In this document: positions 43,486 through 50,871 of the stretch, one piece after another | How the letters are laid out: each line of letters starts with the position of its first letter | Position numbering within the stretch: position 1 is the stretch's first letter | Source of the DNA: Nocardioides caeni | Lineage (GTDB): Bacteria; Actinomycetota; Actinomycetes; Propionibacteriales; Nocardioidaceae | Direction: 5' to 3' | NCBI RefSeq assembly: GCF_004912195.1 | Contig: NZ_STGW01000008.1 | Span: 1 to 56,025 of the forward strand | Length of the DNA: 56,025 nucleotides | The notes under the pieces: generated by a model | Database searches by the model: none | Told to the model about the DNA's origin: nothing | What the model saw: only the letters and a program-made list of their open reading frames with translations | Program-made: the position numbers and the translations under genes

Positions 43486-44039
43486 CCGGCCGGCTCCGCA
43501 CGGCCGTTGGCGCGGTCGCGACCCTGATCTCGGTGGTGCTCGGCGGGTGCGGGTCGACGGATGAGGGGACGCGGTCGGCGGCCGACGACGTCCCGGCGCT
43601 GCGCGCCGCACTGGGCGAGATCGACGCTGTGATGGTGGAGCGGGACCACGGCGAGGCCCGGCGCCTGCTGCGGCAGCTGATCGCCGACGTACGGCGCGCA
43701 CAGGCGGCCGGGGAGCTCGATGACGCGGTGGCTGCCGACATCGTCGCCGCGGCACGGCGGCTGCTGGCCGAGCTTGCCGATCGCACCCAACCCTCGGACG
43801 GGGCGGCAACGACGCCCACGGAGGGCGTCACCGACGACACCTCCGCGCCCTCCGACACGCACACTGAGCGCGCGAGCTCGGAGTCGACTCCTCAGCCCAC
43901 CCGCCAGGCCACCGAGGAGCCGACCGCGACTCCCTCCGATCCCGTCAGCCCCTCGAGCCCGGCCCCTACCCCGGAGCCCACGCCCGAAGTGCCCGAGGCC
44001 TCCAAGCCGGCTGCGTCGGCGATCACCGCGAGTCCGTAG
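43482..44039 (+). CDS. Lipoprotein coupled to Ser/Thr kinase
   Basis: A 185-residue exported protein. Signal MTGRLRTAVGAVATLISVVL ends in lipobox LGGC (Cys23). The mature N-terminal 85 residues form a charged helical segment (LRAALGEIDAVMVERDHGEA, LLRQLIADVRRAQAAGELDD); the C-terminal 80 residues are Thr/Pro/Ser-rich and probably extended in the cell wall. The ATG overlaps the kinase stop (ATGA), so both are made together. No family recognised; the function is likely tied to the kinase. Confidence 0.8.
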   Translation: MTGRLRTAVGAVATLISVVLGGCGSTDEGTRSAADDVPALRAALGEIDAVMVERDHGEARRLLRQLIADVRRAQAAGELDDAVAADIVAAARRLLAELADRTQPSDGAATTPTEGVTDDTSAPSDTHTERASSESTPQPTRQATEEPTATPSDPVSPSSPAPTPEPTPEVPEASKPAASAITASP

Positions 44040-44171
44040 GGCCAGGAGCGATCCACGGGCCCCGGCACGCGTGGACCGACCGGCATCGCCTGTGGACGAA
44101 GCGGTCGCGATGTCGGGGGTCGCAGCGAGGCTCCTTCGCATCCATCACCCACGAGGATGCGAGGACCACCA

Positions 44172-44672
44172 ATGTGCTGGAAGTGCGACCACCCGCAAGC
44201 GACCGACGAGGACTACCTCGGCATGATCCAGGGCCACATCGAGGCCCGCGACTACTTCATCCAGGGGGTCGAGGCGGATCGCTGGCGACCGGGCTTCACC
44301 TACACCGTCGGGCTGACCCTTCACGGTCATCCGGAACTGCTGGTGACCGGGTTGCCCCACCGCACGTCGGTGCGACTCCTCGACGGCATCGCCCACCAGT
44401 TGGTCCGGCACGGGGCGGAGCCCTACCGTGCCGGCGACCTGCAGTCCTGGCCCGTCGGCGTCGACGATTCGCTGCCCCGCGACCGCACGGCCGCCGAGTG
44501 GCACCATGGACAGCATGACCCAGGAAAGCGACTTCACCGTGCTGCCCGAGCAGGTGCCGCTCGACCAGACGGTGACCAGCGCGGACGAGCGCCCGGTGCG
44601 AGATCCCGCAGGCGATCGCAACCAGGCGCTGTGGGAGGCACAGGAGGCCGGCGGCTGACTTCCGCCTGCTGA
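44172..44672 (+). pseudogene. DUF4262 gene, truncated at 3' end
   Basis: The first about 95 residues are DUF4262: MCWKCDHPQATDEDYLGMI, ARDYFIQGVEADRWRPGFTY, TVGLTLHGHPELLVTGLPHR. After AGDLQSWPVG the family sequence stops and the frame continues as Arg/Gly-rich sequence to 44672, overlapping another small ORF. The missing C-terminal part, about 60 residues, suggests a deletion near 44470-44500. It may still make a shortened protein. Function of the family unknown. Confidence 0.65.
44515..44658 (+). CDS. Small hypothetical protein (47 aa)
   Basis: Reads MTQESDFTVLPEQVPLDQTV then TSADERPVRDPAGDRNQALW and ends EAQEAGG. Composition is that of a real acidic small protein, not of a GC-rich shadow frame. 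An alternative ATG at 44506 adds three residues. No SD. Not recognised as a family; it lies in the region where the DUF4262 gene breaks off. Confidence 0.5.
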   Translation: MTQESDFTVLPEQVPLDQTVTSADERPVRDPAGDRNQALWEAQEAGG

Positions 44673-44737
44673 ACCGGCGGCGCGTTGGTCCTCGACGAGT
44701 TCCGACGACTCTGCTGCCACGTTGTTGCCACGCATCC

Positions 44738-44785
44738 GTCAGCGCGGAACTCGGCCTGAGCCTCCGGATGCCAACTGACGTTCAA
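44738..44785 (-). pseudogene. 5' stub of a RelE/ParE-type toxin
   Basis: The TTG-started frame 2 nt after the antitoxin stop reads MNVSWHPEAQAEFRAD, the start of a RelE/ParE-type toxin, then changes to unrelated sequence (GCVATTWQQS). About 80 residues of a toxin are missing. Position behind an addiction-module antitoxin supports the reading. Confidence 0.6.
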
Positions 44786-44787
44786 CG

Positions 44788-45045
44788 TCAGGTTTGCTGG
44801 CGCGTAGCGTGGCGAGCGGCGCGATCTTCTGCCAGCTTGGCCATGACCTCAGCGTGCGGAATGGTCTGAATCTTGCCGCTGAAGAAGTCATCGATGCGTG
44901 ACCCGATCTCGACCGTCCAGGCTTCGTGGACCGCGTCATCGTCGGCGACCTCAAGGGATTCGAGTAGCCGAAGCGCCACGTCCTTGCGCACCGAAGGAGG
45001 CAGGTTCATCGCCGCCTCGTAGAACTCCGATGCGCTTAGCCACAT
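44788..45045 (-). CDS. Addiction-module antitoxin, RelB-like
   Basis: 85 residues: LSASEFYEAAMNLPPSVRKD then VALRLLESLEVADDDAVHEA and AWTVEIGSRIDDFFSGKIQT. This is the putative addiction-module component family (PF09720 type), whose genes sit before RelE/ParE toxins. The ATG at 45045 fits the family start; a longer frame reaches 45090. The toxin next door is reduced to a stub, so the antitoxin is an orphan here. Confidence 0.8.
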   Translation of the reverse strand: MWLSASEFYEAAMNLPPSVRKDVALRLLESLEVADDDAVHEAWTVEIGSRIDDFFSGKIQTIPHAEVMAKLAEDRAARHATRQQT

Positions 45046-45165
45046 GCGCTCAGCGACGCGCGGAACGGCGCACCCGGAGTCAGCTCTCAACCGCCTTCAA
45101 CCTGAAGGAAGGTCGACCTCGTCGACGCACGAGCGCCGGCTGCCCGCAGCATCCACCCGACCTGC

Positions 45166-45188
45166 GGTTTCGACAGGCTCGACCACCG
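45166..45188 (-). repeat. Short intergenic repeat (GTTTCGACAGGCTCGACC)
   Basis: Just past the menB stop, on the minus strand, GGTCGAGCCTGTCGAAACC occurs. The GTCGAAACC end is similar to the GTCTCGAAACC end of the element after rhaS. It is probably a short or partial member of a dispersed intergenic repeat. Confidence 0.45.
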
Positions 45189-45195
45189 ATGACGA

Positions 45196-46140
45196 TCAGT
45201 AGTACCAGGGGTACGGCGACCAGTCCGGCTCGCGCTTCTCGAGGAACTGGTCGCGACCCTCCTGCGCCTCGTCGGTCATGTAGGCGAGGCGGGTGGTCTC
45301 GCCGGCGAAGAGCTGCTGACCGACGAGGCCGTCGTCGAGGAGGTTGAAGGAGTACTTCAGCATCCGCTGCGCGGTCGGGGACTTGCCGTTGATGAGGCGG
45401 CCCCACTCCAGGGCGGTCGCCTCGAGCTCGGCGTGCGGGACGGCGCGGTTGGCCGCCCCCATGCGGACGGCGTCGTCGGCGTCGTACTCCTCACCGAGGA
45501 AGAAGATCTCGCGGGCGAACTTCTGGCCGACCTGGCGGGCGAGGTACGCCGAGCCGTAGCCGCCGTCGAAAGAGCCGACGTCGGCGTCGGTCTGCTTGAA
45601 CTTCGCGTGTTCCTGGGAGGCGAGGGCGAGGTCGCAGGTGACGAAGAGGCTGTGACCGCCGCCGGCCGCCCAGCCGGGGACGACGCAGATGACGACCTTG
45701 GGCATGAAGCGGATGAGCCGCTGGCACTCGAGGATGTGGAGGCGGGCGAGCTTGGCCTTGTCGATGACGCTCGGCTCCTCGGCGCCGGTGTCGGCGGACC
45801 CGATCTCCTTGTCCTCGTACTGATAGCCGGCACGGCCGCGGATGCGCTGGTCGCCGCCGGTGCAGAAGGACCACTTGCCGTTCTTGGCGCTCGGACCGTT
45901 GCCGGTGAGCAGGACGCAGCCGACGTCGGCGGACTGGCGCGCGTGCTCGAGGGTCCGCAGCAGCTCGTCGACCGTGTGCGGCCGGAAGGCGTTGAGCACG
46001 TCGGGCCGGTCGAACGCGATCCGGACCGTGCCGTGCGCCTTGGCGCGGTGGTAGGTCAGGTCCGTCAGGTCGTCGAACCCGGGGACGACGTCCCACTGGC
46101 TCGCGTCGAACGTCTCGCTCACGCCCTCGATCGCACTCAT
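45196..46140 (-). CDS. menB: 1,4-dihydroxy-2-naphthoyl-CoA synthase
   Basis: 314 residues of the crotonase fold, forming the naphthoquinone ring in menaquinone synthesis. NGPSAKNGKWSFCTGGDQRIRG is the MenB oxyanion/substrate loop, VVPGWAAGGGHSLFVTCDLALAS the second loop, QTDADVGSFDGGYGSAYLARQVG and the C-terminal EKREPDWSPYPWYY also typical. The ATG at 46140 (MSAIEGVSE) is preceded by TAGCGT 7 nt upstream with no SD; an ATG at 46161 adds seven residues. No other men genes are nearby. Confidence 0.95.
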   Translation of the reverse strand: MSAIEGVSETFDASQWDVVPGFDDLTDLTYHRAKAHGTVRIAFDRPDVLNAFRPHTVDELLRTLEHARQSADVGCVLLTGNGPSAKNGKWSFCTGGDQRIRGRAGYQYEDKEIGSADTGAEEPSVIDKAKLARLHILECQRLIRFMPKVVICVVPGWAAGGGHSLFVTCDLALASQEHAKFKQTDADVGSFDGGYGSAYLARQVGQKFAREIFFLGEEYDADDAVRMGAANRAVPHAELEATALEWGRLINGKSPTAQRMLKYSFNLLDDGLVGQQLFAGETTRLAYMTDEAQEGRDQFLEKREPDWSPYPWYY

Positions 46141-46147
46141 GGGTCGA

Positions 46148-46153
46148 ACGCTA
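46148..46153 (-). promoter_or_regulatory. Putative -10 box (TAGCGT) of menB
   Basis: TAGCGT on the minus strand ends 7 nt before the ATG at 46140, supporting that start over the ATG at 46161. No SD. Confidence 0.45.
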
Positions 46154-46206
46154 GTGGCCATCTAGTGGCTCTGGAATACCGGACGGTCGCGTGGTCTTGT
46201 GGAGAC

Positions 46207-46653
46207 ATGACACTTGAAGGCGAGTACGAGCCGAGCCAGTGGGAGTGGGTCCGCAACCAGGTCGAGAAGTACGAGGCCTCGGGCGGCCGCGAGGCCAACA
46301 CCCTCCAGGGGTCGAAGGACCCCATCGTCGTCATCACCTCCGTCGGCGCCAGCTCCGGCAAGCTGCGCAAGAACCCGGTGATGCGCGTGGAGAAGGAGGG
46401 CACCTACGTCGCCGTCGCGTCGAAGGGCGGCGCCGACGAGAACCCTGCGTGGTATGCCAACTTCGTCGCCCACCCGCTCATCGACCTGCAGGACGGGCCG
46501 GAGGCGAAGCCCTACCGGGCGCGCCTCGTCGGGGGTGACGAGCGCAGCAAGTGGTGGGCGCACGCCGTGGCGACGTGGCCGACCTATGCGTCGTACCAGG
46601 AAAAGACGAAGCGCGAGATCCCGGTCTTCGTGCTGGAGCCGGTCAACGGCTGA
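46207..46653 (+). CDS. Nitroreductase/deazaflavin-dependent (Ddn-like) family oxidoreductase
   Basis: 148 residues with the F420/FMN-binding split-barrel pattern of the actinobacterial Ddn/DUF385 family: PIVVITSVGASSGKLRKNPVMRV, GTYVAVASKGGADENPAWYANFVAHP and KWWAHAVATWPTYASYQEKTKREIPVFVL. Members reduce quinones or nitro compounds with F420H2; the cofactor is inferred from family. The ATG at 46207 was chosen because the long upstream frame is antisense to menB. Divergent from menB. Confidence 0.9.
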   Translation: MTLEGEYEPSQWEWVRNQVEKYEASGGREANTLQGSKDPIVVITSVGASSGKLRKNPVMRVEKEGTYVAVASKGGADENPAWYANFVAHPLIDLQDGPEAKPYRARLVGGDERSKWWAHAVATWPTYASYQEKTKREIPVFVLEPVNG

Positions 46654-46662
46654 CTCCCCTCA

Positions 46663-46726
46663 CGGAGTCCCACCTCGTGCCGCGCGGAGTCCCACTTCGC
46701 GCCGCGCGGAGTCCCACTTCGTGGGT
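46663..46726 (+). repeat. Three tandem copies of about 21 bp
   Basis: CGGAGTCCCACCTCGTGCCG and two near copies (CGGAGTCCCACTTCG...) follow each other from 46663 to the end of the ACT gene's stop. They fill the gap between two convergent genes. Function unknown. Confidence 0.8.
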
Positions 46727-47337
46727 CAGGCGGTGGCGATCGAGTTGGCGAGGCCGCAGAGGTGGCCGAGGCGGGCGATCTCCGAGTCGGCGAACTCCGG
46801 GCCGCCACGACGTCCGATGACGACGATCTCGTTGCCGTCGAGGCGCGCCGCGGCATAGAGCGTGATCTCGTCCTCGGGGACCTCGAGCCGGACCGGGCCC
46901 TCCTCGAGCTCCACGAACTCGAGGTCGTCGGGGGCGGCCGAGGTGCCCAGGACGACACCCTTGGCACGGTGGACGCGGGCGGCCCAGTCGACGCGGAAGG
47001 TCGCAGGCAGCAGGTTGACGAGCTTCTCGAAGGCGTCGGCCGGTGAGGCGGTCAGCTCCTCGACGGCCTCGAGGTCGAGGGTCAGGTTGCCGCCGGCCGG
47101 GTAGCGGCTGATCCACAGCACCTCGACCCCGTCGAGCGCGCTGCAGGCCGAGACCACCGAGTCCGGCATCGTGCCCTCGGCGACCTCGAGCAGCACGTCG
47201 TCGACCGCGGTGCCGTCGTCGCGCTTCTCGACGATCTCGATCGCCTCGATGTCGCCGCCGGCCATACCGATCGCGGTCGCGACCCGACCCAGCGAACCGG
47301 GGATGTCGGGCAGGTGGACGCGCAGGAGGAAGGGCAC
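46726..47337 (-). CDS. ACT-domain amino-acid-binding protein
   Basis: 203 residues. The first 75 form an ACT domain: FLLRVHLPDIPGSLGRVATAIGMAGGDIEAIEI, a fold that binds small effectors such as amino acids. The rest (FRVDWAARVHRAKGVVLGTS; EDEITLYAAARLDGNEIVVIG; FADSEIARLGHLCGLANSIA) is not clearly a second ACT. GTG start at 47337 with TAGGGT 7 nt upstream, so the longer frame to 47544 is rejected. The name is by domain; regulatory role unknown. Confidence 0.82.
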   Translation of the reverse strand: MPFLLRVHLPDIPGSLGRVATAIGMAGGDIEAIEIVEKRDDGTAVDDVLLEVAEGTMPDSVVSACSALDGVEVLWISRYPAGGNLTLDLEAVEELTASPADAFEKLVNLLPATFRVDWAARVHRAKGVVLGTSAAPDDLEFVELEEGPVRLEVPEDEITLYAAARLDGNEIVVIGRRGGPEFADSEIARLGHLCGLANSIATA

Positions 47338-47604
47338 GTGCTCGACCCTAACCCGGCTCCGTTTCGCCGCGATTGCGGACCCGCGAGGCGGTACGACGAC
47401 TCCCGCGCGTTCCATCGGACCGACCTCCCGACGAGATCGCGCGGGTAGGGCCGCCGGCTCGCGCCGCCCCGCGGGCCCTCGGCGGCGTTGCGGACGCTCG
47501 ATGGTGCAACCAGACCGCGGTCGCGCCCGCGCCTTGCCGAGCATCCCGCGGATGCGACGCTCGCTGATCGACGTCCCTACCCGCGCGATCTCTAAGGTTC
47601 AGGT
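47338..47604. promoter_or_regulatory. Divergent control region, ACT gene and recC
   Basis: 267 bp without a gene. The minus strand has TAGGGT (complement of 47345-47350) 7 nt before the ACT gene's GTG. The plus strand has TAAGGT (47593-47598) 6 nt before the recC GTG. Both starts lack an SD. The remaining sequence between shows no repeat or ORF I can support. Confidence 0.5.
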
Positions 47605-50600
47605 GTGCTGACCATCCACCGCGGACCCGGGACCGCCGCCCTCGCCGATGCGCTGGGCGAGGTGCTGGCGACGCCGCCGACGGACCCGTTCGCGAAGGAT
47701 CTGGTCGTCGTGCCCGCGAAGGGTGTGGAGCGCTGGCTCGCCCAGCGCCTCTCCCACCGCCTCGGCACGGGCGAGCGCGGCACCGACGGCGTGTGCGCGG
47801 GCATCGACTTCGTCCGGCCGCGCTCGCTGGTCGCCCTGCTGACCGGCACCGAGCACACCGACCCGTGGCACCCCGACCGTCTGGCCTGGCCGGTCCTGGA
47901 GGTCATCGACGCCGGCCTCGGCGAGCCGTGGGCGGCGCCGCTGGCCCGGCATCTCGGCGAGGACCGCGAGGGCGTCGAGAGGGAGTTGCGGCGGAGTCGT
48001 CGCTATGGCCTCGCCCGTCGGCTGGCCGGGCTGCTGTCGTCGTACGCCGTGCAGCGGCCGGGCCTCCTGACCGACTGGGCCGCGGGGGGCGACGGCGGGC
48101 CGGACGACCTCGCCGCGGACCTGGCCAACGACCTGGCCTGGCAGCCCGAGCTGTGGCGGCGCGTGCTGGAGCGGGTCGGCGCGACGCCACCCGACGAGCG
48201 ACACCGCCGCACCTGCGCCGAGCTCGCGGAGCAGCCGGACCGCTTCGACCTCCCGACGCGGCTCAGCCTGTTCGGCCACACCCGCATCCCGGTGACCGAG
48301 GTCGAGCTGCTGGGTGCCGTCGCCCGGCACCGCGAGGTCCACCTCTTCCTGCCGCAGACCTCCGCGGTGCTGTGGGACGACCTGCGTCCCGTGCTGGCCG
48401 CCGGACCGGTGCCGCGCGCCGACGACGACTCGGCGGCCGCGGTCCGCCATCCCCTGCTCGCGACCCTGGGTCGCGACGCCCGCGAGGTCCAGCGACAGCT
48501 CGCGCCGCTGCTGGACGGCTCCTTGCTGGACGGATCGCCCGGCGGCGGGGTGGCGGAGGTCGTCCACCCCGGTCCGGAGCCGGGGAACCACCTGCTCGGC
48601 TGGCTCCAGGCCGACCTGCGGGCAGCCACGCCCCCGGCCGACACCCGCCACCGGGTCCTCGACCCCGCCGACCGGTCCGTCCAGCTGCATGCCTGCCACG
48701 GCGCCGTCCGACAGGTCGAGGTGCTGCGCGACGTCCTGCTCGGACTGCTCGACGCCGACCCCACCCTCGAGCCACGCGACCTCCTGGTGATGTGCCCCGA
48801 CGTCGAGGGCTTCGCGCCGCTGCTGCATGCGGTCTTCGGCGCCGTCCCCGACGACCACCCCGCCCGCCAACTGCGGGTCTCGATGGCCGACCGCGGGCTC
48901 GCCGCCACCAACCCCCTGCTCGCGATCGCCGGTCAGCTGGTCGCGCTCGTGGAGGGCCGGGCCCGGGCCACCGACGTCCTCGACCTGGTCGGCGCGCCAC
49001 CGGTGCGGCGCCGCTTCCGGCTCACCGACGACGACCTCGCGACGATCACCCGGTGGACCACCTCGTCCGGGGTGCGGTGGGGCCTCGACGCCGGCCACCG
49101 GCGGACCCACGGCCTCGAGCTGGGCGAGAACACCTGGCGCTCCGGGATCGACCGCATCCTCGCCGGGGTGGCGATGCCCGAGGAGCAGGTCCTGCTCGGG
49201 TCGACCCTCCCCCTCGACGACGTCGGCTCCTCCGACCTCGAGCTGGCCGGCCGGTTCGCCGAGGCGATCGCCCGGATCGAGGAGGCGGTGGCCGCCCTCG
49301 CCGCCGCCGGCACCGCCGCCGAGTGGGCCGCCGCACTGCTCACCCATGTCGGCGCCCTCACCTCGACCTCCTACGACGACGCCTGGCAGTCGGCGCAGCT
49401 GGACCACGAGCTCGGCCGGCTCGCCGCCGACTCCGGCCCGGCGCGGTTGACCGTGGCCGACGTACGCCGTGTCATCGAGGACCACACCGCCCCCCGGCCG
49501 ACTCGCACCAGCTTCCGCACCGGCGCCCTCACCGTGTCGTCGCTGGTCCCGATGCGGTCGGTCCCCCACCGCGTGGTCTGCCTGCTCGGCATGGACGCCG
49601 ACGTGTTCCCGCGGACACTGACCGTCGACGGCGACGACGCCCTCGCCCGCTCCCCGCGCACCGGCGAGCGCGACGCCCGCGCCGAGGACCGCCAGCTCCT
49701 GCTCGACGCGGTCCTCTCCGCGCGCGACGCGCTGGTCATCACCTATGCGGGGATGTCCGAACACTCCGGACAGGACAAGCCGCCCGCGATCCCCGTCGGC
49801 GAGCTGCTCGACGCCCTCGACGCGACAGCGGCCGGGCCCGTACGCCGGCACGTGGTGACCCGGCAGCCGCTGCAGCCCCACGACGAGCGGCTCCTGGCAG
49901 CCGACGACCCGCGCTCCTTCGACCCGGTGGCGCTGGCCGCGGCGACGGCCGCACGACACACCCAGCCGGCCGCCCCCTTCTTCACCGGGCCGGTCTCGCC
50001 GCCAGGCCCCGACCTGACCCTCGACGACCTGCGCCGCTTCCTCGCCAACCCGGCGCGGGCCCTCCTCGACCACCTCGAGATCGGCCTTCCCTTCGACACC
50101 GATCCGCCCTCCAACGACATCCCGCTCGCCCCGGGCAACCTGGAGAAGTGGGCGGTCGGCGACCGGATGGTCGCGGCCCTGCTCGCCGGAGGCACCGTCA
50201 GCGACATCGAGGAGGCCGAGCTGCGGCGCGGCACGCTCCCGCCAGGCGCTCTGGGACGGACCGCGCTCACGGACATCTCGAGCGCCGCAGGTGACGTGGT
50301 GCGCGCGGCCGCGGCCCGCCGCGTCGGCGACCCCGTCACGACCGACATCACGCTGGACCTGGGCGACGACGTCCGTCTCACCGGACGGGTCGGCGACCTC
50401 CACGACGACACGATCGTGCGGGTCACCTACTCCCGGCTGGGCGCCAAGCACGCGCTCGAGCTCTGGCTCGACGTGCTCGCGGTGCAGGCGATGCGCCCCG
50501 ACCGGCAGATCCGCGGCGTGGTCGTCGCGAAGGGAGTGCCCGGCGAGATCCGTCCCGTCGACCCGGACCTGGCCCGGGCGACCCTCGCCGCGTGGGTGCG

Positions 50601-50871
50601 GCTGCGCCACGACGGACTGCAGCAGCTCTGCCCGCTGCCCCTGCAGACCGGGCGTGCGTGGGCGCTGGGCCGCGGCCATCGTCGTACGGCGTGGACGAAT
50701 GCGATGCGGAAGTGGCAGTGGGACCGCTTCAAGCCCGAGCGGGACGACCCGGCGTGGAGCTGGTTGCTCGGCCCGCGCGCCGACCTCGACCGGCTTCCCG
50801 ACCTGGGCGCGACCGCCGAGGCGGTGTGGGGCGACCTCGTCCCCTTCGAGAAGGGATGGTCCGCCCGATGA
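47605..50871 (+). CDS. recC: Exodeoxyribonuclease V subunit gamma (RecC)
   Basis: A 1088-residue chain that binds DNA ends with RecB and RecD and, in E. coli, recognises Chi. RecC features: start LTIHRGPGTAALADALGEVL, then VVPAKGVERWLAQRLSHRLG, a SLFGHTRIPVTEVELLGAVARHREVHLFLP region, SSLVPMRSVPHRVVCLLGMD, and a C-terminal nuclease-like fold without a full PD-(D/E)xK site. The start is GTG at 47605 with TAAGGT 6 nt upstream. It overlaps recB by 4 nt (ATGA). Confidence 0.96.
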   Translation: MLTIHRGPGTAALADALGEVLATPPTDPFAKDLVVVPAKGVERWLAQRLSHRLGTGERGTDGVCAGIDFVRPRSLVALLTGTEHTDPWHPDRLAWPVLEVIDAGLGEPWAAPLARHLGEDREGVERELRRSRRYGLARRLAGLLSSYAVQRPGLLTDWAAGGDGGPDDLAADLANDLAWQPELWRRVLERVGATPPDERHRRTCAELAEQPDRFDLPTRLSLFGHTRIPVTEVELLGAVARHREVHLFLPQTSAVLWDDLRPVLAAGPVPRADDDSAAAVRHPLLATLGRDAREVQRQLAPLLDGSLLDGSPGGGVAEVVHPGPEPGNHLLGWLQADLRAATPPADTRHRVLDPADRSVQLHACHGAVRQVEVLRDVLLGLLDADPTLEPRDLLVMCPDVEGFAPLLHAVFGAVPDDHPARQLRVSMADRGLAATNPLLAIAGQLVALVEGRARATDVLDLVGAPPVRRRFRLTDDDLATITRWTTSSGVRWGLDAGHRRTHGLELGENTWRSGIDRILAGVAMPEEQVLLGSTLPLDDVGSSDLELAGRFAEAIARIEEAVAALAAAGTAAEWAAALLTHVGALTSTSYDDAWQSAQLDHELGRLAADSGPARLTVADVRRVIEDHTAPRPTRTSFRTGALTVSSLVPMRSVPHRVVCLLGMDADVFPRTLTVDGDDALARSPRTGERDARAEDRQLLLDAVLSARDALVITYAGMSEHSGQDKPPAIPVGELLDALDATAAGPVRRHVVTRQPLQPHDERLLAADDPRSFDPVALAAATAARHTQPAAPFFTGPVSPPGPDLTLDDLRRFLANPARALLDHLEIGLPFDTDPPSNDIPLAPGNLEKWAVGDRMVAALLAGGTVSDIEEAELRRGTLPPGALGRTALTDISSAAGDVVRAAAARRVGDPVTTDITLDLGDDVRLTGRVGDLHDDTIVRVTYSRLGAKHALELWLDVLAVQAMRPDRQIRGVVVAKGVPGEIRPVDPDLARATLAAWVRLRHDGLQQLCPLPLQTGRAWALGRGHRRTAWTNAMRKWQWDRFKPERDDPAWSWLLGPRADLDRLPDLGATAEAVWGDLVPFEKGWSAR

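Noticed and set aside
44145..44735. Minus-strand ORF starting MRGNNVAAESSE
   Set aside because: Runs antisense to DUF4262 and the small ORF, no recognisable domain; the start region may be a leftover of rearrangement but nothing supports a gene.
46654..46726. Short repeats considered as a mini CRISPR
   Set aside because: Units are directly adjacent with no spacers and no cas genes are present.
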